Assembly (NCBI GenBank): GCA_000720375.1
Contig: JOAA01000007.1
Span: 372,001 to 436,000 of the forward strand
Reading direction: 5' to 3'
Source of the DNA: Rhodococcus rhodnii
Lineage (GTDB): Bacteria; Actinomycetota; Actinomycetes; Mycobacteriales; Pseudonocardiaceae
Length of the DNA: 64,000 bases
The translations under genes were made by a program, and so were the position numbers. This document shows, piece by piece, positions 1 through 7,778 of this stretch (position 1 is the stretch's first letter; every line of letters begins with the position of its first letter). The notes under the pieces are model-generated. The model ran no database searches. It worked only from the letters and a program-made list of their open reading frames with translations, and was not told the DNA's origin.

Positions 1-287
1 TCTGGGACTGCCACACCAACGCCAACCAGCAGTTCGCGCAGAACGGGCAGGCCCTGCAGGTGCTGGGCAAATGCCTGGACGCCCCCACCAACGCGACATC
101 AGGCACCCGGGTGCAGATCTGGGACTGCCATGGCGGCACCAACCAACAGTGGAACGTCACCAGCAGCGGCACGATCACCAGCGTCCAAACCGGACTGTGC
201 CTTGACGTCACCGGCACCGCCAACAACGCCGCCGTGAACGTGTCGACCTGCAACAACAGCACCGGCCAGCGCTGGGCCAAGGCCTGA
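1..287 (+). CDS. C-terminal part of a secreted ricin-type (CBM13) lectin-domain protein, 5' end outside window
   Basis: The frame is open from the window edge and ends at TGA 285-287. The visible residues are the last two subdomains of a ricin B-type beta-trefoil. They show the repeating pattern of a G-K-C-L-D core, a W-D-C-H or W-D-C-N step and Q-Q-W / Q-R-W ends that defines CBM13. The catalytic or other N-terminal domain is not in the window. The C-terminus closely resembles that of the next gene (about 85% identical over the last 110 bp by eye), so the two genes look like tandem duplicates or carry a recently copied CBM13. Only 13 bases separate them, which suggests co-transcription. The role, sugar binding that tethers a secreted enzyme, is inferred from the family. 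Confidence 0.85.
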   Translation, partial: WDCHTNANQQFAQNGQALQVLGKCLDAPTNATSGTRVQIWDCHGGTNQQWNVTSSGTITSVQTGLCLDVTGTANNAAVNVSTCNNSTGQRWAKA

Positions 288-300
288 CAGGAGTGCACCA

Positions 301-1566
301 ATGAGACTGAGGCACTGGTGGACGCCGATCGCCGCTGCCGCACTGGTTCTCGCCAGTGCCGGTGTGGCATCCGCGGATACCGGCACCCTCGCCGCGTCCC
401 CCGGATGCGGCAAGACACCAACGTTGCGCAGCGGTACGCACACGATTCAAAGCAGCGGCAAGAACCGCAGCTTCATCCTGAGCGTCCCTGACAACTACAC
501 CAACACCACCCAGCACCGGCTGATCTTCGGGTTCCACTGGTGGGGCGGCACGGCGGAGCAAGTCGCCTCGGGTGGAAGCGATGGCGACGTCTACGCCCAT
601 TACGGATTGCGTCGGCTCGCGAACAACACGGCGATCTTCGTCGCACCCCAAGGCATCAGCAACGGCTGGGCCAACTCCGGCGGCGAAGACGTCACCTTCA
701 CCGACGACATGATCAGGCGCATCGAGAACGACCTCTGCGTCGACACGACACAGCGTTTCTCGCTCGGCTTCAGCTACGGCGGCGCCATGAGTTACGCACT
801 CGCATGTGCCAGGGCCACGACCTTCCGTGCGGTCGCCGCCATCGCGGCTCCGGGACCGATCAGCGGATGCAGCGGCGGCACCCAGCCGTTCGCGTACATG
901 GGCATACACGGCATCGGTGACAACATCGGTGCCGGGCGAGGACTGCGGGACAGGTTCGTCAGGAACAACGGCTGCGTCCAGCAGAACCCGCCCGAGCCCG
1001 CGTCGGGCAGCCGAACCCACATCACCACGACCTACTCGGGGTGTCGTGCCGGGTATCCGGTCGTCTGGGCCGCGTTCGACGGCGGTCACCAGCAAGGTCC
1101 CGTCGACGGATGCGCCGGGTGTGAAAGCGGTGCCAGGAGCTGGGTCAAGAATGAGGTGTGGAAGTTCTTCACCGGTGAGACCCCCACGCCGACGCCCACG
1201 TACCGGCTGCGCAGCGAGTCCGCTGGCCGATGCCTGGACGTCACCGGAGCCAACTCCGCCAACGGCACCCAGATGATCGTCTGGGATTGTCACGTGAACG
1301 CCAACCAGCAGTTCACCCGTACCGGCCAAACGCTGCAGGTGATGGGCAAATGCCTGGAGGCGCCCGCGAACGCGGGTTCCGGCACCCGGACGCGGATCTG
1401 GGACTGCAACGGCGGCGCCAACCAGCAGTGGAACGTCAACGACAACGGCACGGTCACCAACGTCCAAACCGGACTCTGCCTTGACGTCAACGGCACCGCG
1501 AACAGCTCGGCCGTGAACGTGGCGAGTTGTAACAACGGCACCAACCAGCGCTGGGCCAAAGCCTAG
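301..1566 (+). CDS. Secreted CE1/PHB-depolymerase-like esterase with C-terminal CBM13
   Basis: This is a 421-aa secreted protein. The ATG has AGGAG at 289-293, seven bases upstream. Residues 1-25 form a Sec signal peptide ending ASA. An alpha/beta-hydrolase domain follows (about 35-290) of the feruloyl/acetylxylan esterase and PHB depolymerase type. The nucleophile Ser158 sits in G-F-S-Y-G-G and a likely catalytic His263 in F-D-G-G-H. A short Pro/Thr linker near 293-300 leads to a ricin-type CBM13 (about 300-421). Such enzymes remove feruloyl or acetyl groups from plant polysaccharide. The exact ester cannot be read from sequence. It probably forms an operon with the partial gene upstream and is followed directly by a terminator hairpin. 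Confidence 0.85.
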   Translation: MRLRHWWTPIAAAALVLASAGVASADTGTLAASPGCGKTPTLRSGTHTIQSSGKNRSFILSVPDNYTNTTQHRLIFGFHWWGGTAEQVASGGSDGDVYAHYGLRRLANNTAIFVAPQGISNGWANSGGEDVTFTDDMIRRIENDLCVDTTQRFSLGFSYGGAMSYALACARATTFRAVAAIAAPGPISGCSGGTQPFAYMGIHGIGDNIGAGRGLRDRFVRNNGCVQQNPPEPASGSRTHITTTYSGCRAGYPVVWAAFDGGHQQGPVDGCAGCESGARSWVKNEVWKFFTGETPTPTPTYRLRSESAGRCLDVTGANSANGTQMIVWDCHVNANQQFTRTGQTLQVMGKCLEAPANAGSGTRTRIWDCNGGANQQWNVNDNGTVTNVQTGLCLDVNGTANSSAVNVASCNNGTNQRWAKA

Positions 1567-1570
1567 CCGG

Positions 1571-1615
1571 ACAAGGTGGGGGCTGCCGCCGAGCTCGCGG
1601 CCGCCTCCACCTTGT
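1571..1615 (+). terminator. Hairpin terminator after the esterase gene
   Basis: ACAAGGTGG (1571-1579) is the exact complement of CCACCTTGT (1607-1615), and the interior is GC-rich and partly paired. It starts five bases after the esterase stop codon. No T-run follows, as is common in actinomycetes. Confidence 0.6.
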
Positions 1616-1840
1616 GCATGCCCGCGAATTCCCCATCCAGCGAGACGAACTTCCCTTCCGGCACTGGGTTTGCCCTGTTCGACGGACATGGCGAACCTTG
1701 TGGACAAGAGAAAGGCTCGGCGGGAGTCCTCCAACGACATTCCAGCCGCAGCATCGTGCCGGAACGGATAGGGGTCTGCCGCCATCACCCGCGTGGCCTT
1801 GAGCCCCGAAAGCCACTTCCGGCACAGCATCTCCCGTTAC
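1616..1840. other. Intergenic region, no gene recognised
   Basis: This spacer lies between the convergent esterase and ThuA/PQQ genes. Frames crossing it have no family resemblance and are mostly antisense extensions of neighbours. Hairpins bound it on both sides. Confidence 0.5.
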
Positions 1841-1884
1841 ACAAGACTGCGGCCCCGGTGCGCGCACCGGGGCCGCAGTCTTGT
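1841..1884. terminator. Perfect 44-bp palindrome, probable bidirectional terminator
   Basis: Two 22-base arms (1841-1862 and 1863-1884) are exact reverse complements with no spacer. The outer bases ACAAGACTGC pair with GCAGTCTTGT and the core is CCGGTGCG/CGCACCGG. It lies seven bases past the stop of the leftward ThuA/PQQ gene, between convergent genes. That position fits transcription termination from both sides. Confidence 0.8.
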
Positions 1885-1891
1885 TGTCTGC

Positions 1892-4800
1892 TCAGGACAG
1901 CGTCCACCTTTGGTTGGTGCCGCCGTTGCAGGTCCAGATGATCAGCTGGGTGCCGTCGACTGAACTACCGCCGGTGGCGTCCAGGCACTTGGTGCCGTTG
2001 CGAATGGTTCCGTCGGTCTGCACGGACCAGTTCTGCGCGGAACTGCCGTTACAGGTCCACAGCTGCACAACGGTGCCGTCCGCGGTGCCGCCACCGTTGA
2101 CGTTCAGGCACTTGCCCAAAGCCTGGAACGTCTGCCCGGACCGGGTCCAAGCCTGGTTGGCGCCACCACTACAGGTCCACAGTTGAACCTTGGTGCCGTC
2201 AGCGGTGGAACTGCCGTTCACGTCAACGCACTTGCCGCCCACCCCGACAATCGTTCCGCCCGTGCTGGGACTGCCCACGCCAGAGCCGGTGAACATCATC
2301 GAGTCGATGTCGTACGAGTTGTTCGAGGAAGTCTTGAACACCATGAACAACTCTGTGGTGCCACCTGGGTTGGTGACGTTCACCGCAGGCATGCTGGCGT
2401 AGTTGTCCCAGCCGCCGGTGCTCTGGACCGGGACCGAAGCGATCAGCGCGCCCGTCGGCGATCCGGCACGCAGTTCGACCGTGCCGCCGCCGGAAGGCGA
2501 GGACAACCGAACCGACACCTGGTTGATGCCGGTGAAGTTGTACGGCTTGAACGAGATCCAGTCGTTGTTGCTGATGTCCCCGACCCGGGCACCGGACTGC
2601 GCCCCGGCCTGAGAGACGACCCGTACGCCCGACGAGCCCGTGAAGAACTCGGCCTGCTTAAGCTTGGGCTGCAACACGACCTTCCGGCTGCCGGTCAGCG
2701 CGGGAACACCGGACGCACCCTTGTCCGTGTACTTCGCGTCCGCGACGTAGAACACGTTCACCTCGGCGTGAGCACTGTCGGTCTCGGGTTTGAGGCTGCC
2801 GGAACAACCCGCGATCGGCGTGAGGTCGTGCGCGTGCTGGTCATGTCCCAGCGCTGGTGTGGTGCTCACCTTGGTGCAGTCGGTGGTGCCGTCTTCGGGA
2901 TCTGTGACAGTCACGGTGTACGGGATCGTCGTGCCCCAGTCGAACATGCCGCCGTCCGGGATGCTGAGGTTGACCGTCGGCGCGGTGTTGCCCGAGGTCA
3001 CGATCACGTTCGCCACGCCCGACTTGCCGCCGGTGTCGGTCACCGTGAGTTTGGCGTTGAACTGTCCCCGAGCGCTGTAGGTGTGTGTGGGATTGGCCTC
3101 GGTCGACGTTCCGCCGTCACCGAATTCCCACCGGTAGGTCACCGGGCCGCCTTCCGGGTCCCGAGATCCGGCGCTGGAGAACTTCACCGTCAACGGTGAC
3201 GCACCCGAAGACGGGGTGCCCGTCGCGGTCGCGATCGGGCTGCGGTCGCCGGTGGTGTAGTCGATCCGGTAGAGCCCGGAATCCGGGTTGTCCCTGCCGA
3301 ATCCGCTCCCCCACTCCAGCAGGTACATCGCCCCGTCCGGGCCGAACTTGGCGTCCATCGGGGACTTGAAGCTCAAGTTCGACAGGAAGTTGTTGATTTT
3401 CAGCAGCTTCCCGTCCTGGCCGAGCCGGAACTCGAACATCTTGTTGCGCGACCACTCGCCGAAGAACGGCGTCTGGTCGAAGTAGGCCGGGAACTTCGTG
3501 GCCGACGGGTTCGCCGGGTCGTACTGGTAAACCGGGAACCCCATGGGCGCTTCGCCGCCGTCGCCCATCTCCGGGAACTTGAACCCGTTCGCGCCGCCGC
3601 CGTACCAGACATCAGCCTTACGTGCGGCCGGAAGCTGGGTCAGCCCGGTGTTGTTCGGCGAGTTGTTCACCGGGTTGTCGCAGTTGAACTTCGGCCCCGA
3701 CTGTCCGGTGGCGAAGTTGTAGTCGTTGTACGGGATGTTGTCGCCAACGCAGTACGGCCAGCCGTAGAAGCCCGGTGAGGTAATGATGTTCCACTCCGTG
3801 GTCGCCGCCGGACCTCGGTTCGGGTTGTCGTTGGCCGCGTCGGCGGCATAGTCGGCCGCGTAGATCACGCCCGTCGTCGGGTGCACCGAGAACCGGAACG
3901 GATTACGGAAGCCCATCGCGTAGATCTCGGGCTTCGTCTTGGCCGTGCCCGGCGGGAACATGTTGCCTGCCGGGATGGTGTATGTCCCGTTGGGTTCGGG
4001 GTGGATGCGCAGGATTTTGCCCCGCAGGTCGTTGGTGTTGGCCGCGGTGCCCTGGGCGTCGTTGTTCGCCCAGCCTGGCCGCTCGTCGATCGGCGCGTAA
4101 CCGTCAGAACGGAACGGCTCGATGTCGTCGCCCGGGCCGATGTACAGATTGCCGTTCGGGCCGAAGGTGATGTACCCGCCGGTGTGGCCGGGTTCGGGTG
4201 CCTGCCGTGACGACGGCACCTTCATGATCACCTGCTCGCTGGACATGTCCAGCGCGTCGCCGTTGACAGTGAACCGGGAGACCCGTGCGATGTGCTCGGA
4301 GCCGCCGGCTGGCGAGTACATCAGGTAGATCCACTTGGTGGTGGCGAAGTTCGGGTCGAGCGCGAGTCCGGTCAGTCCGTCCTCGCCGCCGGTGTAGACG
4401 CCGATCGTGGCCGCCGTGACGGTGGTGCGGGTGTCCGGCTTGTGGATCTTCACCTTGCCGCCGTATTCGGCGTAGAACACCCGGCCGTCCTTGGCGACAT
4501 CCAGCGCGGCCGGTCCGACCGTGTTGTCGTCCAGCGTGACCTTCTCGAAGCTGCTCCACACGGTGGGGCCGCAGTCGGCCGCGACCTTGCCGCCTGCCGA
4601 CTCCACGCCGCCCTTGATGTGATCACGCAGGAGCGGCTCGGAGTAACTGGACGCCTGGTGGCCCATGGCGGTGGCCCACAGCCGGCCGCCTTCGAAGTTG
4701 CGGCACCACGAGATCGGGTGGTCGTGCCCCATCTTGTTCGGGCCGGCGTCGTACGTGGTCTCGTCGGCGGTGGCCAGCACGTGCACGTCACCGCGTGCGG

Positions 4801-5344
4801 AGCGATTGAAGTTGTACCACTCCTCCGTGCGCGCCCACCGGTCCGGAAGTCCTTGGCCGGACGGGTGTTTACGGTCGGCGACCTTGGCGGTGCCGGGCAC
4901 GATCGCCGAGTGCTGCGTCATCGTCATGCCGAGCATCTGGTCCCACCACGGGAACTGCTGCTCGATGTTCATGTCCGTCGCGTTGTGGATCGCGACAATG
5001 CCACCGCCACCGCGCATGTACTTCTGCACGGCGGCGCGCTGTGCGTCGTTCTCCCAGACCATTCCCGAGGTCTGCAACATCACGACCACGTCGAACGTGG
5101 CGAGCGTGGTGTCGTTGAAGACCGTCGAGTTCTCGCTCTTGGTCACTTCCCACTGGTTCTGCGCGGCCAACTGGTCGAACATCGCGATCCCCGCGGGGAT
5201 CGAGTCGTGCCGGTAGCCGGTGGTCTTGCTGAACAGCAGGACGTGCAGTCCTTCCGGGTGCGCGGTGGCGGGCGGCGTAGCCAGCCCGATCATCACCAAC
5301 GCGCTGCCGATGATCGATAACAAACGCGCGAGTCTGTGTCTCAT
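1892..5344 (-). CDS. Secreted ThuA + PQQ-type sugar dehydrogenase + PKD + CBM6-like + CBM13 protein
   Basis: This is a 1150-aa secreted multidomain protein. The ATG has AGGAG six bases upstream. Residues 1-28 are a signal peptide. Residues about 33-255 are a ThuA-like (class I glutamine-amidotransferase-like) domain. About 262-698 are a six-bladed beta-propeller of the glucose/sorbosone dehydrogenase family, with the G-E-D-G-L-T-G-L-A-L-D type motif. About 700-785 are a PKD domain (Y-R-W-E-F-G-D-G). About 895-1018 are a CBM6-like beta-sandwich, and about 1025-1150 a ricin-type CBM13. The fusion is common in actinomycetes and Bacteroidetes, but its substrate is unknown. Family knowledge suggests oxidation of a sugar end at the cell surface. 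It is last in the leftward operon, 37 bases after the beta-helix gene. Confidence 0.85.
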   Translation of the reverse strand: MRHRLARLLSIIGSALVMIGLATPPATAHPEGLHVLLFSKTTGYRHDSIPAGIAMFDQLAAQNQWEVTKSENSTVFNDTTLATFDVVVMLQTSGMVWENDAQRAAVQKYMRGGGGIVAIHNATDMNIEQQFPWWDQMLGMTMTQHSAIVPGTAKVADRKHPSGQGLPDRWARTEEWYNFNRSARGDVHVLATADETTYDAGPNKMGHDHPISWCRNFEGGRLWATAMGHQASSYSEPLLRDHIKGGVESAGGKVAADCGPTVWSSFEKVTLDDNTVGPAALDVAKDGRVFYAEYGGKVKIHKPDTRTTVTAATIGVYTGGEDGLTGLALDPNFATTKWIYLMYSPAGGSEHIARVSRFTVNGDALDMSSEQVIMKVPSSRQAPEPGHTGGYITFGPNGNLYIGPGDDIEPFRSDGYAPIDERPGWANNDAQGTAANTNDLRGKILRIHPEPNGTYTIPAGNMFPPGTAKTKPEIYAMGFRNPFRFSVHPTTGVIYAADYAADAANDNPNRGPAATTEWNIITSPGFYGWPYCVGDNIPYNDYNFATGQSGPKFNCDNPVNNSPNNTGLTQLPAARKADVWYGGGANGFKFPEMGDGGEAPMGFPVYQYDPANPSATKFPAYFDQTPFFGEWSRNKMFEFRLGQDGKLLKINNFLSNLSFKSPMDAKFGPDGAMYLLEWGSGFGRDNPDSGLYRIDYTTGDRSPIATATGTPSSGASPLTVKFSSAGSRDPEGGPVTYRWEFGDGGTSTEANPTHTYSARGQFNAKLTVTDTGGKSGVANVIVTSGNTAPTVNLSIPDGGMFDWGTTIPYTVTVTDPEDGTTDCTKVSTTPALGHDQHAHDLTPIAGCSGSLKPETDSAHAEVNVFYVADAKYTDKGASGVPALTGSRKVVLQPKLKQAEFFTGSSGVRVVSQAGAQSGARVGDISNNDWISFKPYNFTGINQVSVRLSSPSGGGTVELRAGSPTGALIASVPVQSTGGWDNYASMPAVNVTNPGGTTELFMVFKTSSNNSYDIDSMMFTGSGVGSPSTGGTIVGVGGKCVDVNGSSTADGTKVQLWTCSGGANQAWTRSGQTFQALGKCLNVNGGGTADGTVVQLWTCNGSSAQNWSVQTDGTIRNGTKCLDATGGSSVDGTQLIIWTCNGGTNQRWTLS

Positions 5345-5381
5345 TTGCCACTCCTCTGGGGCAGGGAAGAGGACCGACGTG

Positions 5382-7748
5382 TCAGGAAAGGGTCCATTGC
5401 TGGTTGCTGCCGCCGTGGCAGGTCCACAGGATGACCTTGGTGCCGTTGGCGGTGGCGGCTCCGCTGATGTCCAAACATATCCCGGACTGCACGCCGGTGA
5501 TGGTGCCGTTGGCGTTGAACCGCCACTGCTGGCCGGCGCCGCCGGTGCATTGCGAGATCACGACCTGGGTGCCTGGGGCGGTCTGGTTGTTGAGCGCCGT
5601 CATGCACCTCACGGTGTTGCCGCTGTACACGGTCAGCTGACCTGACGCGGTGCGTGTCCAGGACTGGTTGACCCCGCCGACGCATCCCCAGATCTGCACC
5701 TGTGTTCCCGGCGTGGTGCTGTTGTTGGGAACGTCCAGGCATTTGCCCGCGGCCAACGCGAGAACCTCACCTGTGCTGGGACGCAATGCGGATTCGATGC
5801 CTGCCTGCGCCATGACCTGCTGCGCGCCGACCGGCCACGTCCCGGTCACCTGGACGTTTCCCCTGAGGACGTTGTTGTGCGGCGGCCCGGTGGCCACCCT
5901 GGTCGTGCCGGTGTTGTACCAGTTGGTGTCGAAGACGCTGTCACTGGTGTTGTTGGTGTTGCTGGCGTTGGTGAAGGCCCAGACTCCGCTGTCGATGACC
6001 ACGTTGTTCGACACGTTCACGTAGCGGGAGCCTTCGTCCAGATACAGGCCGACTGTGCTCCGGTTGTCGTAGACGAGGTTGTGGTCGATCGAACCGCCGG
6101 GGTTGGCGGACAGGTTGTAGAGGCTTCCGCCGTCGTGCAGGGACTTCTTGGTGCCGTGCACGACGTTGTACCTGACGATGGTGTCGCGCAAGGTGGTTGG
6201 AGTCGTGTAGACCGGCTGGTAGTTGTACAGACCACGGTTACGGTAGTCCTGGCTGCCGCCGGGATCGTTGGCGCCCCAGCCCCATCCGACGTCGATGCCG
6301 TCATACGCAAGGTTCGACACTTCGTTGTGCTCGATGACGGCGTGCGTGACGTACGTCGACAGGATGCCCGCCATGTCCTTGTAGTCCTTGGCGACGTCGG
6401 TCACCAGGTTGTTCTTGATCGTGACGTCCTTGTTGACCATCGCCGGATTGGTGGGATGGTGCGCGTCCGGCCGCACCCCGCCGACCACGATCCCGCCGCC
6501 GGACAGGTTGGTGAAGGTGTTCTGGGACACCGTGATGGTGGACGCGCCAAGGCCGATCCCCGACTGGTTGGCGTTCGCGTCGTTGCCGATGCCCAGACCC
6601 ACCTGGCCGAGATGCCGGAAGGTGTTGTTGGTGAAGGTGATCCCGGTGGCTGCGGAGACCTGCACGGCGGCGGGCATCTGGCCCCAGCCGTTGCGCGCGC
6701 CCTCGAACAGCTGGCAGCCCGACTGACACGAGGTCAGGAAGTCCCCGGGCATCTGGTGGGCGGTCGGGATGAACGTACCGCTCTGTTGGTTGGCGTACCC
6801 GATCGACGTTCCCGGCTGCAGCCACGTGGTGTGCTCGAAGACCATGTCGCGCATGGTGATGTTGCGGACTGGATCGGCGTAGCTGCCGCTCATCTGGACC
6901 AGTGAGGTCAATCGCGGCAACACGATGTTGCGTCCGACGGGCGACTGTCCGGCGGCTGTCTTGTAGTAGAGCCGTCCGGCCTGCGGATCCAGGTACCACT
7001 GTCCGGCGTTCTTCAGGAACGAGTAGGAGTTGTGCAGGGTCAGGCCGCCACCGGCGAAGGGACGTGCAAGTGTGTCGTATCCCCAGTTGTTGTTGTTCCA
7101 CGCGGGCTGCTGCATGGTGATGGTGGTGCCGCTGATGCTCTGCACGGGCGAGTACCGGTCGGTGAACGAGTTCAGGCTCTCCAGCTCGATCCGGTTCTGC
7201 TGCGGCAGCGTGGCAAGATAGTTGAGGGCGGGATTCGTGATCGTCATGCCGTTCGTGGTGATCTGCACATCGTTGCGCGAGATGCTGATCGAGGCGCGCG
7301 GTGCCAGCGTTCCGTCCACATAGAGCTGACGGGACTCAACGCCTTGGGGCACCGGAGCAACCCAGATACTGGCGGCCGAATCGTGCAGCGTCCACCCGGT
7401 CACCGGCTCGCCACCGGACACCGTCGCGCCAGGCATGCCCTGCCAGGTCACGGTGTGGCCGTTGCGCCCGGAGTCGGCGCTGGTGAACTTCAATGGTTCG
7501 GAAAGCCGGTGGACACCGCCCGCGAGCTGCACGACCACGTCGGTCTTGTCAGCCAGGGTACGCGCGATTTCCTGGGCCTTGGCGAGCGTCGCGACCGGAC
7601 GGTCGACGGCACCCGAGTTGAGATCGTTTCCACTTGGGGCGACCACGATCCGCGCGACCGATGTGTCGGCGGCGTGGACAGGAGTGGCGATGAGGGCGGT
7701 GGTTGCCGCGACGAGCGCGGCTATCACCGATCTGGTGCAGGGCGGCAC
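5382..7748 (-). CDS. Secreted right-handed beta-helix protein (GH141-like) with C-terminal CBM13
   Basis: This 788-aa protein starts at a GTG with AAAGG upstream. Residues 1-26 are a signal peptide (V-H-A-A-D). The N-terminus has the pattern V-A-P-S-G-N-D-x-N-S-G-x-x-x-x-P-V-A-T-L-x-K-A typical of secreted parallel beta-helix carbohydrate-active enzymes. A long region of N-rich beta-helix coils follows (many x-N-N-x-F/V turns, about 330-600). A ricin-type CBM13 covers about 655-788. The layout resembles GH141 (fucosidase/xylanase), but catalytic residues cannot be assigned by eye, and a pectate-lyase-like or epimerase fold is an alternative. It lies 30 bases after the 630-aa gene in the same operon. 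Confidence 0.7.
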   Translation of the reverse strand: MPPCTRSVIAALVAATTALIATPVHAADTSVARIVVAPSGNDLNSGAVDRPVATLAKAQEIARTLADKTDVVVQLAGGVHRLSEPLKFTSADSGRNGHTVTWQGMPGATVSGGEPVTGWTLHDSAASIWVAPVPQGVESRQLYVDGTLAPRASISISRNDVQITTNGMTITNPALNYLATLPQQNRIELESLNSFTDRYSPVQSISGTTITMQQPAWNNNNWGYDTLARPFAGGGLTLHNSYSFLKNAGQWYLDPQAGRLYYKTAAGQSPVGRNIVLPRLTSLVQMSGSYADPVRNITMRDMVFEHTTWLQPGTSIGYANQQSGTFIPTAHQMPGDFLTSCQSGCQLFEGARNGWGQMPAAVQVSAATGITFTNNTFRHLGQVGLGIGNDANANQSGIGLGASTITVSQNTFTNLSGGGIVVGGVRPDAHHPTNPAMVNKDVTIKNNLVTDVAKDYKDMAGILSTYVTHAVIEHNEVSNLAYDGIDVGWGWGANDPGGSQDYRNRGLYNYQPVYTTPTTLRDTIVRYNVVHGTKKSLHDGGSLYNLSANPGGSIDHNLVYDNRSTVGLYLDEGSRYVNVSNNVVIDSGVWAFTNASNTNNTSDSVFDTNWYNTGTTRVATGPPHNNVLRGNVQVTGTWPVGAQQVMAQAGIESALRPSTGEVLALAAGKCLDVPNNSTTPGTQVQIWGCVGGVNQSWTRTASGQLTVYSGNTVRCMTALNNQTAPGTQVVISQCTGGAGQQWRFNANGTITGVQSGICLDISGAATANGTKVILWTCHGGSNQQWTLS

Positions 7749-7778
7749 TGTCTTTCACCTTTCGGAGTGCAGGGATAG

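Noticed and set aside
2183..5320. Long + strand frames opposite the ThuA/PQQ gene
   Set aside because: These are antisense to a coherent multidomain protein, and the translations lack any structure.
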